Origin: Heterobilharzia americana
Taxonomy: Eukaryota > Platyhelminthes > Trematoda > Strigeidida > Schistosomatidae
Direction of reading: 5' to 3'
DNA length: 64,000 nt
Assembly (NCBI GenBank): GCA_944470555.2
Contig: OX104128.1
Location: forward strand, 39,415,920 to 39,479,919
In this document: in pieces, positions 46,116-58,482 of the stretch
Numbering within the stretch: position 1 is the first letter of the stretch
Layout: each line of letters begins with the position of its first letter
Notes under the pieces: generated by a model
What the model was told of the DNA's origin: nothing
Databases searched by the model: none
Seen by the model: the letters and a program-made list of their open reading frames with translations, nothing else
Translations under genes and position numbers: made by a program

Positions 46116-47099
46116 AATATAAATGATTGATATTACACTTTCTTGGCCTAACAGTTAGTACATTTCCGTCTTTGAATTAGTGCAGCTTCGGATATTCATT
46201 TTGTTAAATTGATCATTTCTATGCGGGAATTATACATTGACTACCTCGATGTAGGCTTTTTATTACTTGTATAAATGTACTTTAATTACTCTTGTATAGT
46301 GAGAGATGACTAATAGTAAGTTTCTCAGTAATATTGTTCTGAAAACAGTAGTTTGTGTTTCACTTATTTACTTGGTAATTCATACAGCTTTGTATTATTG
46401 GGTTAATCATGTTAACACACTTGATTTTGATAGTTGAATCAGTTCATACTCCGTCTAAAAATCAATTTCTCACATTTCATGTGCAACCTTAGAGTATAAT
46501 GTTAGTGTCTTTTGGTTGTTTGTTAATTACTAACCTTTACCTTAAAACTGTGACAGAATAACAATAGCTTGTGCTAAAAACATAAGTTTTTGTGTAGGTA
46601 GGACAAATCTAATGTTTTGAAAAGGTTTAAACCTTACAGGTACATAAATGACAACATTCAATGCATACCCAAAATAAGTATCTACTAAGAAAGAATTACC
46701 TATATGTTGTTATTAGTAATTACAGTATATACAGTATATTCAGTATACACAGGAAAATCATCCTAGATTAAGCTAGTTTCACTTAGAAAAACCCCAATAT
46801 TCGAATACCGATTGATCTTCTAAACTCATAAATAAATAAAAATGTATTGATAAAAACGAAAAATCTGAACGAAGAATATTCTTTTCAATAAATTCTCTTC
46901 ATGTTCAAAAATTATAAAATACATTTGTACTGAATGAAATCAGGCCATTTTATGGGCAGATACATTTTCAAAATACAGTGAGATTTAGGGATTGTAAGGG
47001 AATCGATTTATTCTACTTACATTTGTCAATATTGGGTTGATGATGATGATGAACAAAATGATAATGAATAAAAGACAGGAATGACCTTTAGTTTACTGA

Positions 47100-47650
47100 A
47101 GGCCAATGGAGAAGCAACGCTTGGACATGTCCTTTCTAAATACTGAGTTTAGGTTTGATCAATGTTACTGCGATAGCCTCCACTATGTTGAACAAACTTT
47201 GGAGTGGTACACGTGGTATTCTTTTTGGAGTATGGCAAATGGCGTTGAAAGTTTTATTTGCATCTATGAGATGCTCTGTGTCTACTATGTGGACTAGGAC
47301 TGAATTTTTCATAAGTGTCACTCCATCTTTTCCGAACCAAGCTAGCTAATGCTTTCTTATCCGTAGATGTATATGTCTAATCATACACCCTATGTAACTA
47401 GTTCCATGGGAATAGTTAAACTGATATATGCAAGATGAAGAGCTGAGATTAGGTAGGCTATCCTTTAGTCTTGGATTGAGCATTGGTCGACCACTGAATA
47501 ATAAACAAATCCGACATGCACAAAACGTTCTATTGGTAACTGTAACCAAGCGTTGTGATAGAATATCACTTTTCGCGTCACCCTTGAATTGTAGGCCTAT
47601 AGATAAAGACTTCTTCTCCACTGTTATCTGTTCTTGTTTAAGACTAATGT
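47100..47650 (-). mobile_element. Penelope-like element, linker and GIY-YIG endonuclease
   Basis: Two minus-strand frames read LSIGLQFKGDAKSDILSQRL, SSSSCIYQFNYSHGTSYIGC and HIHLRIRKH (47346-47621), then KDGVTLMKNSVLVHIVDTEH and LFNIVEAIAVTLIKP. This is the C-terminal linker and GIY-YIG domain: Y in CIYQF, YIG in SYIG, and an arginine in the following helix. Penelope-like retroelements use this domain to nick their target. The usual cysteines of the CSCG motif are altered to SHG. A frameshift near 47340 breaks the frame. Confidence 0.8.
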
Positions 47651-49259
47651 AGTTGATGCTATATACGTATTTTCTGTAAGTTGGTAAATGTTGTTCCGTG
47701 GTCCCAGATTATTATCATAATCTGCAGAAGTGACAAAACCACAGATGACGTGGCATTATTGACTGAGAACTGAAGTAAGATTAGAAGGCAACGATGTTGA
47801 ACGTTGACGATGATCTGAGAGAACTTAAGTTCTGACACGGCTTTAAGAATAGTTGAAACTTTCCGCTGTCCACACCGTAGAAGGTGAACTTATGTTATGG
47901 TAAATTAAAACAGATTTTGGGTTAATAATAGTAGTGCTTGACTGCATTGAAAAAAGGCCATCTTCACTTACCGGTCTTATACAGCGTTTTGGAAGTTTGA
48001 GGTTTACGTTTGTTGGTTTGTTTTTAATCCAGCCATAAACCCATACCGTAGATACTAGAAAATTGAAAGATGAAGAAAGTGTGCCATATTTTGCAGTAAG
48101 GAATAACTTGTATATCCTTTGGATTTGACTTAGCTAGTCTGGATGCTTCAGTGAACCATTCGTCGGGTACATGTTTAATGAGTAATTAATTTTGAATAGA
48201 AACCTTGCCAGAGTATCTCATTCCAACAAGATAATGGTCTGATGACTCTAGACACTTACAAAATCACCACAAAGATATGATTATGGAAAGTAAACAGTGC
48301 TAAAAATGTTATCCATTTAATAATACTGCACAGCTGTGAGTTGTACCAAGTAGAATAATCCAATGTGCTTAAATTCTGCACTTGTTTTAATGAAGCATAG
48401 AATCTTGCAGTTCCAAAGCTGGCCAACAAGTTCCTATATAGATATTGTTTTAAAACTTCGTACATTTGATTTCACCTACCAATTTCATTATTGAAATAGG
48501 GAACAAATTCTGCAACATACATTGTACTTCGGAGCCTTTTCTTCAACTGCTCGCAAGCTATGAACAGGCTATGAAATAAGTAAGAATTAGCTTATTTCAC
48601 ACTTCAAGTTCTGTGATCCGTCAGACAGCAGTAAGAGAGCTTCAAGTGTGGGAATGGAAAAAAAGTCAATCGTTACTAAGCTAACTAAGAAGTGAGGACG
48701 GTAATTCTAGAATTCAAGGGATAATCAGTCACAAAACGTAGGAAGGAGGTAATCACGAGCATAATATGAAATAGCAATAAATAACAACTAGTAACAATCA
48801 ATGAGGCGTAACTATTATTCAAACAAAAATGAGAATGAAGAAAGGAGAATAAAAATTCTTTGATTTTGTAGGCTAAATACAAAAAAACTTTCAATACAAA
48901 GATCACATTCTAACATTTTGAGTAAGATAGCCTTTGAGAACCGTACTAAGGTACATAACTACACTGTCTGCTAGTGATTTTGAGCGCAGTTTTGGCGTTA
49001 ATGTCATGTGTCATACCAGAAAACCAATATTTGAGCTCTTGACGTCAATCACTCTTCCAATGTACCCAAATTGGCAGGCATAAATAAATCAATAAATTCT
49101 GTTCAAGATGACTTTAGATAGGTATTTATCTACTTTTCTCACCATAGTGGTATTTTCTCATCAAGGAATGTATTTCTGATTGTAGCGTTCATCGTCATCT
49201 GATATCATTTGATTACTAGTTAGATTACCATCGATTTCTGCTCTAATTTAATTGTTAGA

Positions 49260-49565
49260 AAGTTTTTTCTGACATTTATCAATGACATTTTCAAGATAAC
49301 TAACATCTTGAAGGCAGTTTGTTGGTAAAAGCGAATTTCTTATTTTCCATGTATCTGCTAAGCAGAGTTTCGTAGCCTTCTTTGGTAGTGTGTAGGTCAG
49401 TAGCTATGGCATTAAGATATTACCTACTTTAGATCTCACTGTGTCGAATATATCTCAGCCAGATCCCGTCATTCCTTAATGTGATATTTAGATCCGGAAA
49501 GTGAAAGGCGTTCTTGATGTCGTCTCACTGAAAGCTTAATGTTTGGATAAGTTTCGCCTAGTGTA
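49260..49565 (-). mobile_element. Penelope-like element, reverse transcriptase C-terminal part
   Basis: The minus strand reads FHFPDLNITLRNDGIWLRYI, then in shifted frames VGNILMP, PTHYQRRLRNSA or KKATKLCLADT and LLPTNCLQDVSYLENVIDKC. This resembles the stretch after the RT catalytic site of Penelope-like elements. It has the orientation of the GIY-YIG remnant at 47.1-47.65 kb, with 1.6 kb of other sequence between, so one interrupted element is possible. Confidence 0.5.
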
Positions 49566-49899
49566 AACCTGTAGACAACTAAAGATAATACAACTTGTAA
49601 TGTAGAACGAAAAATTGTGTTTATCTAACTTTTAAACTAAATTCAACTGATAGACACTGCGATAAATTTGTAAAATTTATTGGACTTCAATGCTGATTAG
49701 CTTCAGAAAGACAAAGTGTTGCATTTGAAGAAGTTTTGTGCTGCGTAATTCTTTAAATCAAGATCGATTGTGTAGCATTTATACCACACCCATTTCTTCA
49801 ACTTGAATTAGTTTAAGACAAACCTTTCGCTAGAGTCAAAAATGTACTCAAATTAACCACCTCATGGTAATCACTGCAGTTCTTAAGTCTTAAAAGTTC

Positions 49900-51640
49900 G
49901 GTCCTAATCATAGTCTACCGAAGAAGTTTGCTAATATGCTCCCCAGTTTCGTGTGGTCCTGCTGCTTTCCCAGATTTCAGTAGCTTTATGGAGTTCAGGA
50001 CTTCACTTCTCGCTTCGTCAGAGGGCTTGTGTTCACTCATAGTTCTGTGGCTATGCTGCTGGGGTTTTTTCTAAATGAGTTACAGGTGATCGTGGTGCTC
50101 AACTCAAGAGTTCTTTGAGGTGGTCAGCACATCATTTCCTTCCTTTCTCCTCTCTCTCCTTCAATCTCTCGCCCTGGTAACTAACTTCCCTTCACTATCT
50201 TCTATTCGTTTCATCTGCCTTGATCTCTCCCCTCTCAGATGGTAACCTGATTATTTGAAATAGTGTTGTCAGGTCTCTGTATCTTCTACCAGCAGCCTGT
50301 GCTGCTTCTCTTGCCAGTGTGTCGCAGAGGTGTCGTTTGTCTTTTCGCGCACTCTTCTTCATTTATTTGTCCAGTGTAGTGTTTTATAGATTGCATTCAC
50401 TTCCTGTTTTCGTTGTTCATCCCTGCACTGCACTGCACTGGTTCATCTTTTGCTTCACCATCCTCCTCTCCTCTGTCAGCTTCCATGTATAAATTGAGAT
50501 CCATTCCTTATCTTCTTTCTCCTTCCTTCCTAAGACGGTTATGCACGTTTCTTTCCACATAGTTTTCAAAGAGTTCCAGTGTCCTTAGACACAGATTTTT
50601 TCACGGATGTTCCTCGATATCTCCCATTTTGTCTTGATGACTGGCTGCCGTGAAGATGTGCTTTGTAGTTTCGTGCTTCAGTTTCTGGGTAGATGTTGAA
50701 CTTCAACTGTTGTCTATCACCAACTTCTGTGAAGGCTTTCAACTTGGTTTGGGAAGGTAGGTTTCTTGCACTAGGTAGTAGTCTGAACCTACATCTGCTC
50801 CTCTTCTTCATCTGATCTTGTTCCCAGTAGGCTGTATCTCCTTTGTGAATAACATTGTGTTTGTATACACTGCCTCCAATCATCAAATCTTTGAATGGGC
50901 AAAAGTTAGCAAACAGTTCTCCTATCTCGTTCACCACTTTACCGAGTGCTTATCGATCCATGGTTAGTTCTCTTCCTGTGTTGTCCGCTCCCAGTTTGAC
51001 ATTCATGTCACTCCTCTCACTGGGATTCTGATGTCGCCAACTGAACAGGAGTCTTGTCCATTACTGATTGCAGTTGTCTGTAGAATTCCTCCCTCTTCTC
51101 TTCATCCGCATTATTTGTAGGTGCACAACACAGTATCGTACGATTGTGACTTTTCTTCCTTTTGAGTTGAATCTTGATGTTATGATACTGGAGGGAGAGA
51201 TTGGTTTCCACTTCATAAAAGCCTTGGATGCTGTTAGGGACATCATGATATTCACTTCAAAACTCAGTGTGCTCGTGGTTGTCTTTTGGGTGACAATATC
51301 TGAGTAGATTGTTAACTTCTCTCCAGTTGACAGTTTGGAGTACCACTTGTATTCCATGTGCTCTCACAGATTCCCAGCTTAGCACTTATATGCCATATTG
51401 TCTCATCTCTTTTGCAATGTTGACCTATTGCCAGCCAACCAGCTCCCCATGCATACTTTTAATTTCATTGAGAGAGAGAAGACACATTGTTCAATTGGCT
51501 TCCTGAGGTCTTTCACCAACTAGCGTCATTCCGTCTCCTTTGATTTCAGCATGGAATAAGTTTATTTTCATTTTCTTTGTGCTTTAAAGTTTCTTTAGCG
51601 ATTGGATTGGTTTTCTGGGATACGGTTGCTAGCCTTATGC
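49900..51640 (-). mobile_element. RTE-like LINE, endonuclease half
   Basis: The minus-strand frames cover the N-terminal half of ORF2. CCAPTNNADEEKREEFYRQL (51017-51211) and NEIGELFANFCPFKDLMIGG (50566-50937) are the apurinic-like endonuclease domain. SGKAAGP at about 49970 starts the RT linker. At least three frameshifts are present. The 3' half is missing, so this copy complements the many 3'-end copies. Confidence 0.8.
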
Positions 51641-52324
51641 CCAACCTTCCCTCTTTATCCGGGCTTCTGACCGGCTAGTTAACTAGTGAACTAGTTAAAT
51701 TGGTGAGGTGACAGCGATAGAAACAGGCTAAAAATACAGAATCTTTTATATTATTCCATCAGGGTGATAATAATGAGCATTGCAGCGATTTTACATGGTT
51801 TGATGATAAATTACTGTAAGAAGTTCATTATTTTCTTATAGGTTTTCTGCGAAATTATTGCATTTTTCAGTGGCTTTTTGCAGCTCATTAGGAAGATTTA
51901 TCTGCAGCGCTGATGAATTTTTTTATCGAGTTTACTCCACTCATAGTAGCTATCGGTATTACACTGTCTATCTTAAAGCATAAGCAATGTGAAAGAATTC
52001 TAAGACATGCCTGTGATTACTTTTTTGATGTTGGATTGTTATATGAATAAAAGGATACATTCCGGACTGTTCAAAATAACTACACGGTGAATAATTAGTA
52101 TATCTATTAAATTCAATGGCGAACAAAGTGAAATTAAGTGTGTGAAATGAAATGGGATGGACGGTAATTTACCTTGAATAATGGGATCCAATGAAGTATG
52201 ATGCACTTATGTAAGTATTGTTTTTAACCTTCTAGGACGATTTGGAAGATATTTTTTTGTTGCTATGTGAAGAATTCTAGTGAAAGTCTCCGAATTCAGC
52301 ACAACGTAATTTACCTGGTAGCTA

Positions 52325-52490
52325 ACGGTAGAATCCAGAACATGAGTTTTGTCTTATTTGGGACTCATCAGCAAGATGCGACTGCGCTCGATTGGTTGTT
52401 GATGTTTTTAGTAAAAGTGAAACTACGCACTCAACGCCATAACCCTGAAAGTGTTATACCCTAGGTTAATCAAGTAAAAAGCCATTTCTT
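52325..52490 (-). repeat. Sm-alpha-like SINE, head plus ribozyme
   Basis: 5' end TTGCACAAGAAATGGC and an A-box region (CTAGGGTATAACACT) are followed by the ribozyme at 52328-52380. It has CTGATGA, stem II GTCCC/AAGAC and stem I ATCTTG/CTGGAT. The GAAA guanine is changed to A and the triplet is GUU, so it should be inactive. The 3' tail is missing. Confidence 0.8.
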
Positions 52491-52732
52491 GTGCAACAGG
52501 TATCTGTTATTATTCATTGATTTTTGTAATTTTTTGTTATATTAAGCAGAAAAATGGATAAAAACTTCATTAGAAGCCATTTACCGTTAAAGCCTTTTTC
52601 AATTAATCGCTTTGCTTCGAAGTTGTTGGAAAAAACACATGAACCAATGTGTAAGTATCAGGTTGGTTAAAAAGATTTTAAAAAATTAAAAGAATTTAGG
52701 TCTAGTAGGACTGGAAATAGCCTAGGACATGG

Positions 52733-52750
52733 TAATATATATATATATAT
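52733..52750 (+). repeat. TA microsatellite
   Basis: Short (TA)n run. Confidence 0.85.
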
Positions 52751-52979
52751 GTCTTATAAATCGTATATATTGTTGTCGTTTCTGTTCTATTACCTTTTTT
52801 TCCATTATGAAAGAACTGAGTAACCATCAAAAGTGTAATCTGAAGGATTTATCAAGTTACTGAAAAGATATATAAAAAGTGACAATTGGAATGACTTTAA
52901 ACTTGAAACTGGAGCTATATAAAATTTCACATTGTTATAGTATCATGAATTTCTCTACCACTGTTAGAATAACAAAAAT

Positions 52980-53070
52980 TCAGGCTACATAGGAGCCCAT
53001 CTGCGAAAACAGGTCGAATAGTTCAACTCACTTAAACAAAGAGAAATTAGAAGTATCAATAAATTGAAAC
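52980..53070 (+). repeat. Sm-alpha-like SINE 3' tail
   Basis: CAGGCTACATAGGAGCCCAT, GGTCGAATAGTTCAACTCAC and AATTAGAAGTATCAATAAAT are a worn 3' end. Confidence 0.6.
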
Positions 53071-53630
53071 CAACAAATCATTTGCTGATAAAACTCGTTT
53101 AAACATATTGATTAGAATATTATGTTCTCATTTTGGTTGAGAATTTAATTGTAAAGCAGTTAAACAGATTTTCATAATTCACCAAAGGGTGCCTTTTTTA
53201 TGTAGTTTCATAATTTTGCTTTTATGGTTGTCGTATGTCACTCATGAATACTTTTAGAAGTGTCTGAATGGTACTAGAATCCTTAAAACTGACAGGATGT
53301 CAGTGTTTCTTAGGATAAATGAAAAATACTATCACTTTCATGGAGAACCATTAGTCTTCTTACCAAAAATGATAATAAAATAAATATACCTTAAATTCTA
53401 CGATATCAAACACTTTAACTTGTTCGCTTAAACTTTTAATATTCAAACTTGTGATATACCTTTCCCAACTTTATTGTCTCATGTGTAATGATGAAGCCGA
53501 CCACGGAAGTATGCTGAATTAGTTTTTTTTTCGAGATAATCAAAGATTTATCTTCCCGCTTCTTTTCAGTGTACAGTAATGATTGAGAAATCAGTGTTAC
53601 TATGGTAATCAACTTCTTGGATAGTCTTTT

Positions 53631-53632
<2 letters not shown>

Positions 53633-53662
<30 letters not shown>
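53633..53662 (+). repeat. TA microsatellite
   Basis: A (TA)n run of about 15 units; a variable-length marker candidate. Confidence 0.95.
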
Positions 53663-54589
53663 TCTCACTAAAATAACCCATGGACACACTGTAGTCAGGC
53701 ACTGAAGAATAATTTCACAGGATTGAGATTTCATGTCGTTAAAGATGTATGTAGACGACAAAAGAATAGAAAAGTTGAAAATTATAGTTAGAGATCATGG
53801 AAAAATAAAGATTTCCAAAGAGTGGAGTGTTTAACCTTTGAAGTACAAAGAACAATGGTAATGACATCTGAACTGACAAGAAAATTCAAACTTGGGAAGT
53901 ATAACAGAACTACTAAAGCTTTCATAAGATGGACCACAAGTATTTACTTCTACATTAGACAATTGGTTAGATATTAAGAGTGGAAACAATAATGCATGGC
54001 TAACAACTAAACAACTACTTCTACAATACACAGTTATATAATCTTCTTGATTGTTTATTCTTTTTATTCTCTTTCAACAAAACTGTACAAACATTAGTTG
54101 TCATCTTGACGATATATCACTGCAATTTTTTTGTTATTTTCTGCCTTTTTTTAAAACAGAGAAAAGTCAGCAAAAGGAATGTGAAATGGATATATTATTG
54201 GTATGATGAGGAGTGATTTGTGATTTTTCATTAAAGTTTTAGCTTAGTTATATACACATCTATGCATATATACATATGCATATATCGCTATATAATAATA
54301 TTTTGATATATAACGCACATAAGTTTGTATTGATGTATATATATGTGCATGTGCCTTATTTCAATCAGGAATGTGAACAGTTTTACACCCTATTTAATTT
54401 CAATGTTTTTTCATACAAAGATGATTTTTTTGAAAATGAGAAGAATATTAAAAGTAGTGAAGTTAGGCATTTCTATTTATTCACACTTGTTATATTCCAT
54501 TTTTATACTGAACTGAATTGATCGATTTGAGTTGATATACAGACTTCTTTGCAGATGCCTGGATATTGCTTCAAGATCTACTATGTTGC

Positions 54590-54830
54590 AGTGTGCTTGG
54601 GTGTGGGACTCATCAACTAGATATGCTTGCATTTCAGAGAAGAATGGTCCTCCAACTGAAACGCGTGCCTTTTATTCCACTCCTATCTATCACCGAGGTA
54701 ATTATAACATGATCAATCCTCGCACAATATCCCACCATTCGGTAAGGAGTTCATATTCCAACACAAATCGATTAGTTCGATTCACTGTTACTACGCAATT
54801 TTCCAAGAACCAACAAATAATTGCTTACGC
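54590..54830. repeat. Sm-alpha-like SINE, head inverted against 3' part
   Basis: Bases about 54600-54645 hold, on the minus strand, the ribozyme 5' half and the segment before it (GATGAGTCCCACAC). Directly right, the plus strand starts at GAAACGCGTGCC and continues through the tail (GATTAGTTCGATTCACT, AATAATTGC). The two parts together make one element broken inside the ribozyme. Confidence 0.65.
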
Positions 54831-54869
54831 CTGAGATACAAGAGGTGGCTTTCACAACTCAGGAAACTA

Positions 54870-54950
54870 CTAGATAATACACTAGTGGTGGAAGTGATTG
54901 GTGCTAGGTTCAAATCTCAGCGGTAGCACCACTGCTAACTATAATACTGT
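54870..54950 (+). repeat. Possible tRNA-like SINE head
   Basis: GGTTCAAATCTCAGCGG is a good B-box; the A-box candidate is weak. No body or tail was matched. Confidence 0.25.
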
Positions 54951-54957
54951 TAAATAC

Positions 54958-56135
54958 AGCTGACCGACTTTAAACAGGAAGAAACATGGGTCCTGAATTC
55001 CACTATTTGCCAACAAATTAAATACCATATGGACAATGCTATCCATTAGAATAAAAAGGCTGTGCTCTAAAAACAAACAGGAAGAAGAATTCAAGATGAT
55101 TGCGGAGGCTCTTTTAGAGAATGGATACCTGAAGAAATTCATCATGAAGCATGGAAAAGAATTTATTGAAAGACCAAAACACCCAACTGTTGAGAAGAAA
55201 TCTGTTTTCCTTCACCTAGCGTTGATAGGTGGTGAGATATCTGAAAGAATAGACAGAAGAATAAAAGCTGCACTGAGAACCAGCTTCCTTGCTGCCAGAC
55301 TGATCTCAGTTTACAATACACTAGCCTCAATAACACAGTCGAAAGTAGATAGATACCCATCTCACGTCACCTCAAACTGCGTATATCAATTCACCTGTGT
55401 TTGTGGAAGCAGGCACATAGGACAGACTGAAAGAAGGGTGTCTACTCGATTTAATGAGCACGTTCCAAGAAATCTGTCTGATTGGTAGCAAGGTCTTTAA
55501 AAGTGCAATCACCAAGTATCTGATGAGAACAGGACATCAAATAGATGTTTCTCAATCTCTCAGGATAATCACTAAACAAAGAACACCGCGTTTATTACGG
55601 TTTGTGAAAGCTCTCGCTACCGAACGTTTTTAATCTCACCTGTGTACTTACAAAGAGACTATGATTAACCTTTCTTTACCTTGGTAAGTGTATATAATTT
55701 TTTGACATATGTATGTATGTAGCCTTCCTTTTTCTTTTGACTGCATCATCTCTTCATTAACTACCTAATGAATACTAATCACTTTACTATTTTCGAATTT
55801 CTCATGTAATTACGTAACCTGTTAGCCCTTAAACACTCCATTCTTTTACACTGATTTCCATTTGTTGTCCTCTCACACCACAGCTCTAGAATTTCCCATC
55901 TCATCAGATATAAATAACTATTGATTTTGGCTAGGGCATGTAACTATTAATCCTGTGTTTCCTTGACTTACTACCTTATTGTTAATCCTGGATTTCAAAT
56001 CTCCATTTATTTCTGCATGTTTAAAGTATGTTACGTCATTATTACACTAATAAAAATAGTTCATTTCAATTGTAAGCTGATGAAAGACCATGAAATAAAA
56101 TGAGTTCATTTTATTCTGCAAATGTATATGTCCTT
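54958..56135 (+). mobile_element. Penelope-like element, RT end plus GIY-YIG domain and 3' UTR
   Basis: The frame 55036-55488 reads IKRLCSKNKQEEEFKMIAEA, NGYLKKFIMKHGKE, then the GIY-YIG domain (NCVYQFTCVCGSRHIGQTER, STRFNEHVP). YIG is changed to HIG. After a frameshift at about 55490 it continues SAITKYLMRTGHQI, LLRFVKALATERF and MINLSLPW to a stop near 55684. About 440 bp of 3' UTR follow, ending with a hammerhead-like motif. The RT catalytic part is missing. Confidence 0.85.
56071..56120 (+). ncRNA. Hammerhead-like motif at Penelope-like 3' end
   Basis: CTGATGA at 56077-56083 and GAAA at 56092-56095 are followed by a perfect inverted repeat (56095-56103 with 56106-56114) that would form a long stem III. 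Stem II is weak, and only two base pairs of stem I are evident. Hammerheads are known in Penelope-like elements, which supports the reading. Confidence 0.35.
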
Positions 56136-56139
56136 GCAT

Positions 56140-58480
56140 TGTTCAAATTTGTCAAGGGAACTGAATGTATGACAACTTATTTAGGAGGTTAACGGTTTCA
56201 TAGGTTGATGTCACTGTTTTTCTCGAATAAAGCAACAAGATATATTTCATACACGAGTGCATACATACGAATATAAAATAAAAATGACATTTCAATCTAT
56301 TTTATCTTAGCCTATCTGAGATGCCTAGAGAATTATGCTTAACACTGTGCATACGATTAATTAAAATGAATTGATTACATTCAGTCATAAATTCTCTTTA
56401 GATTTTTTTTTCGTTTTCTAACTAAATATTTTGAAAATCAGAAGAACAATTCAAATGGACTATGTATTATACAATTCAATGAAATGACTGAAATGTAGAT
56501 CAATATAATTTAAGTAGTCTTTAAGAAAACACTTTCACTTAGTTGTCAAGTTGAATTGTTTAAACGTGTAGGTATTCAGTATTGTTCATATGATCATAAC
56601 GTTCCATTAGTGATTTAATATAACTTTCTTACCTAACATTTTAATAATTTCAACTAGAAAAAAAAGTACGATTATGCATCATATTGAAAAGATAACATTT
56701 TCATAAATAAACAGGTTTATCTGAAAAACATTGAGATTTTTTGAATAAAAGATAATGAATGGTATATTCAGCTTTGCAAGAACTCATCGATTATTGATCA
56801 AAATGATTCTGCTAAGCAGAGCATATGCTCTTTTAAAGTTCATACTCAGTATACTAGTCGACTGGATAAGTGTATTCAAGTCAATCCAATCTTTAAATAC
56901 ATCGAAATTTTCTACGAAAATGGAGTATCACAATGTTGATCAGTTTAGTTTTTTAACAAAATTTTGCAAACTGTTCCTAAATTTTTTTTGATCTGATTAT
57001 CAAAACATACCTGATAAGGGTACTCAAAGGTAGAATTTAGTTTCATTTTATAAATTAAGCTACGTGAGATGGTTTCAGGAAGTAACATAATGCAATGATC
57101 AATGTGACTTTATATTATCCTCAAGCAATGAATTCGACTGCAAAACTTTCTGAATAAACATAGAAAAACTCTGTCACTTGTACAACTATGTGAAAACAAG
57201 TGAACAGTGAGCAATTTCGACAACTTTTTCAAAATATGTTTACGAAATACAAACCGTCAGTTTTTAAGATAGTATAGTTGTATACTTTTATTGGAAGAGA
57301 CTTGCAATACATTTCTGTAAGAGTGGAAAAGAGAAATATACCTCAAGTATTCTTGGAACGAAACATCCTCGGTGATTTGGCAACAGGAACCTACATTATT
57401 TTATCTTTAGAGCAGATATTAGTTTAAAATGTGAGAGATAATAGCAAATATGGTTTGTTTTCAATTTCATAAATGAAGATCTACTTAACCACCTTACAAC
57501 AACATTTTTCGCTTCCGTTTGATAACAAAATTTATGAATTACATTCTGTTTACAATACTTTGGTGTTGTTTCGATTGAAAACAATTTGGATTTTCTTCAG
57601 GAGACGTGTAACAAGATAACTATGCAACAAATAAACGCGAAAACGTGAAACACCATATGAGATTAAGATATCCAGTGGGTGTAAAACTCCTGTTTCCTAA
57701 CAACAATCAATTTGGATATATCATTTCAAAAATGTTCATAAAATACTGTGTTTTACAATGATAGTGATCATTACTATTGCTGATACTGTTTCTTTAGTAT
57801 AGATACTGATGAGGAGTCTTCAACATTATTTTTATTTATTCACCAAATTTTAGTTCCCACTGATTCTTTGATGTATGAGTGTAGACGATGAGTCTTATTG
57901 ATTATACGCCATTTGCCTTAAACTACAGAAATTAATGTTGTTCAAAGCAAGCAAAGCCAATCCCGATCTAGAAATTGGAAGATGAACAGCAAAACAGTCT
58001 AACTATTCAGCAATCACAGAAATACTGAGATCAATCAGTTTCAGTTTACTTGTCATATTGTATTCCCTTCACCTGGGGAACACGAAAAATTTGACAGGAG
58101 CTATTGCTTGCTTTTTCCAAACCTCAAACTTTCCATCATTACACATCAGTGATTACCTGAGTAGTTGAGCCTTACAACTGTATATCATTAGTGAATTAGA
58201 ATTCAACATCTACCGGTTGGTCATATATTCTGAGACAAACCAGTGACTGGAGCTCATTTAGTAAAGTTGTTTGGGTACGAGTAATAAATGCAACTGTATA
58301 AGCTTTTGTGTAACAAGTTCAATGTTGGATGGTATACGTTTCTGACAAATCTGTATTTTACTGTCATACTAGTTTCCAATTTTGTCTGTTTGATTCCTCT
58401 TTCAGTTATCTGCTGCCCGAGATTAGAGAGGAGAAGAGAATAAAAAGCAGCGAATTTAGTGCAGCGACAGAATTATTCTT
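56140..58480. other. Intergenic, no feature seen
   Basis: AT-rich; short frames only. No SINE or LINE motif was found. Confidence 0.5.
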
Positions 58481-58482
58481 GT

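Larger units (their letters stand above)
40740..54585. other. Intergenic, unassigned between listed repeats
   Basis: Bases 41.3-42.1 kb are very AT-rich with no feature. At 48020-48190 the minus strand has a stop-bounded frame reading HVPDEWFTEASRLAKSNPKD that looks coding but matches no family I know. Confidence 0.35.

Noticed and set aside
54532..54834. 100-codon frame
   Set aside because: It runs across the Sm-alpha inverted piece and tail, which explain the sequence.
55505..55530. CTGATGAG as a hammerhead core
   Set aside because: It lies in the Penelope-like coding frame and no GAAA or cleavage stem follows.
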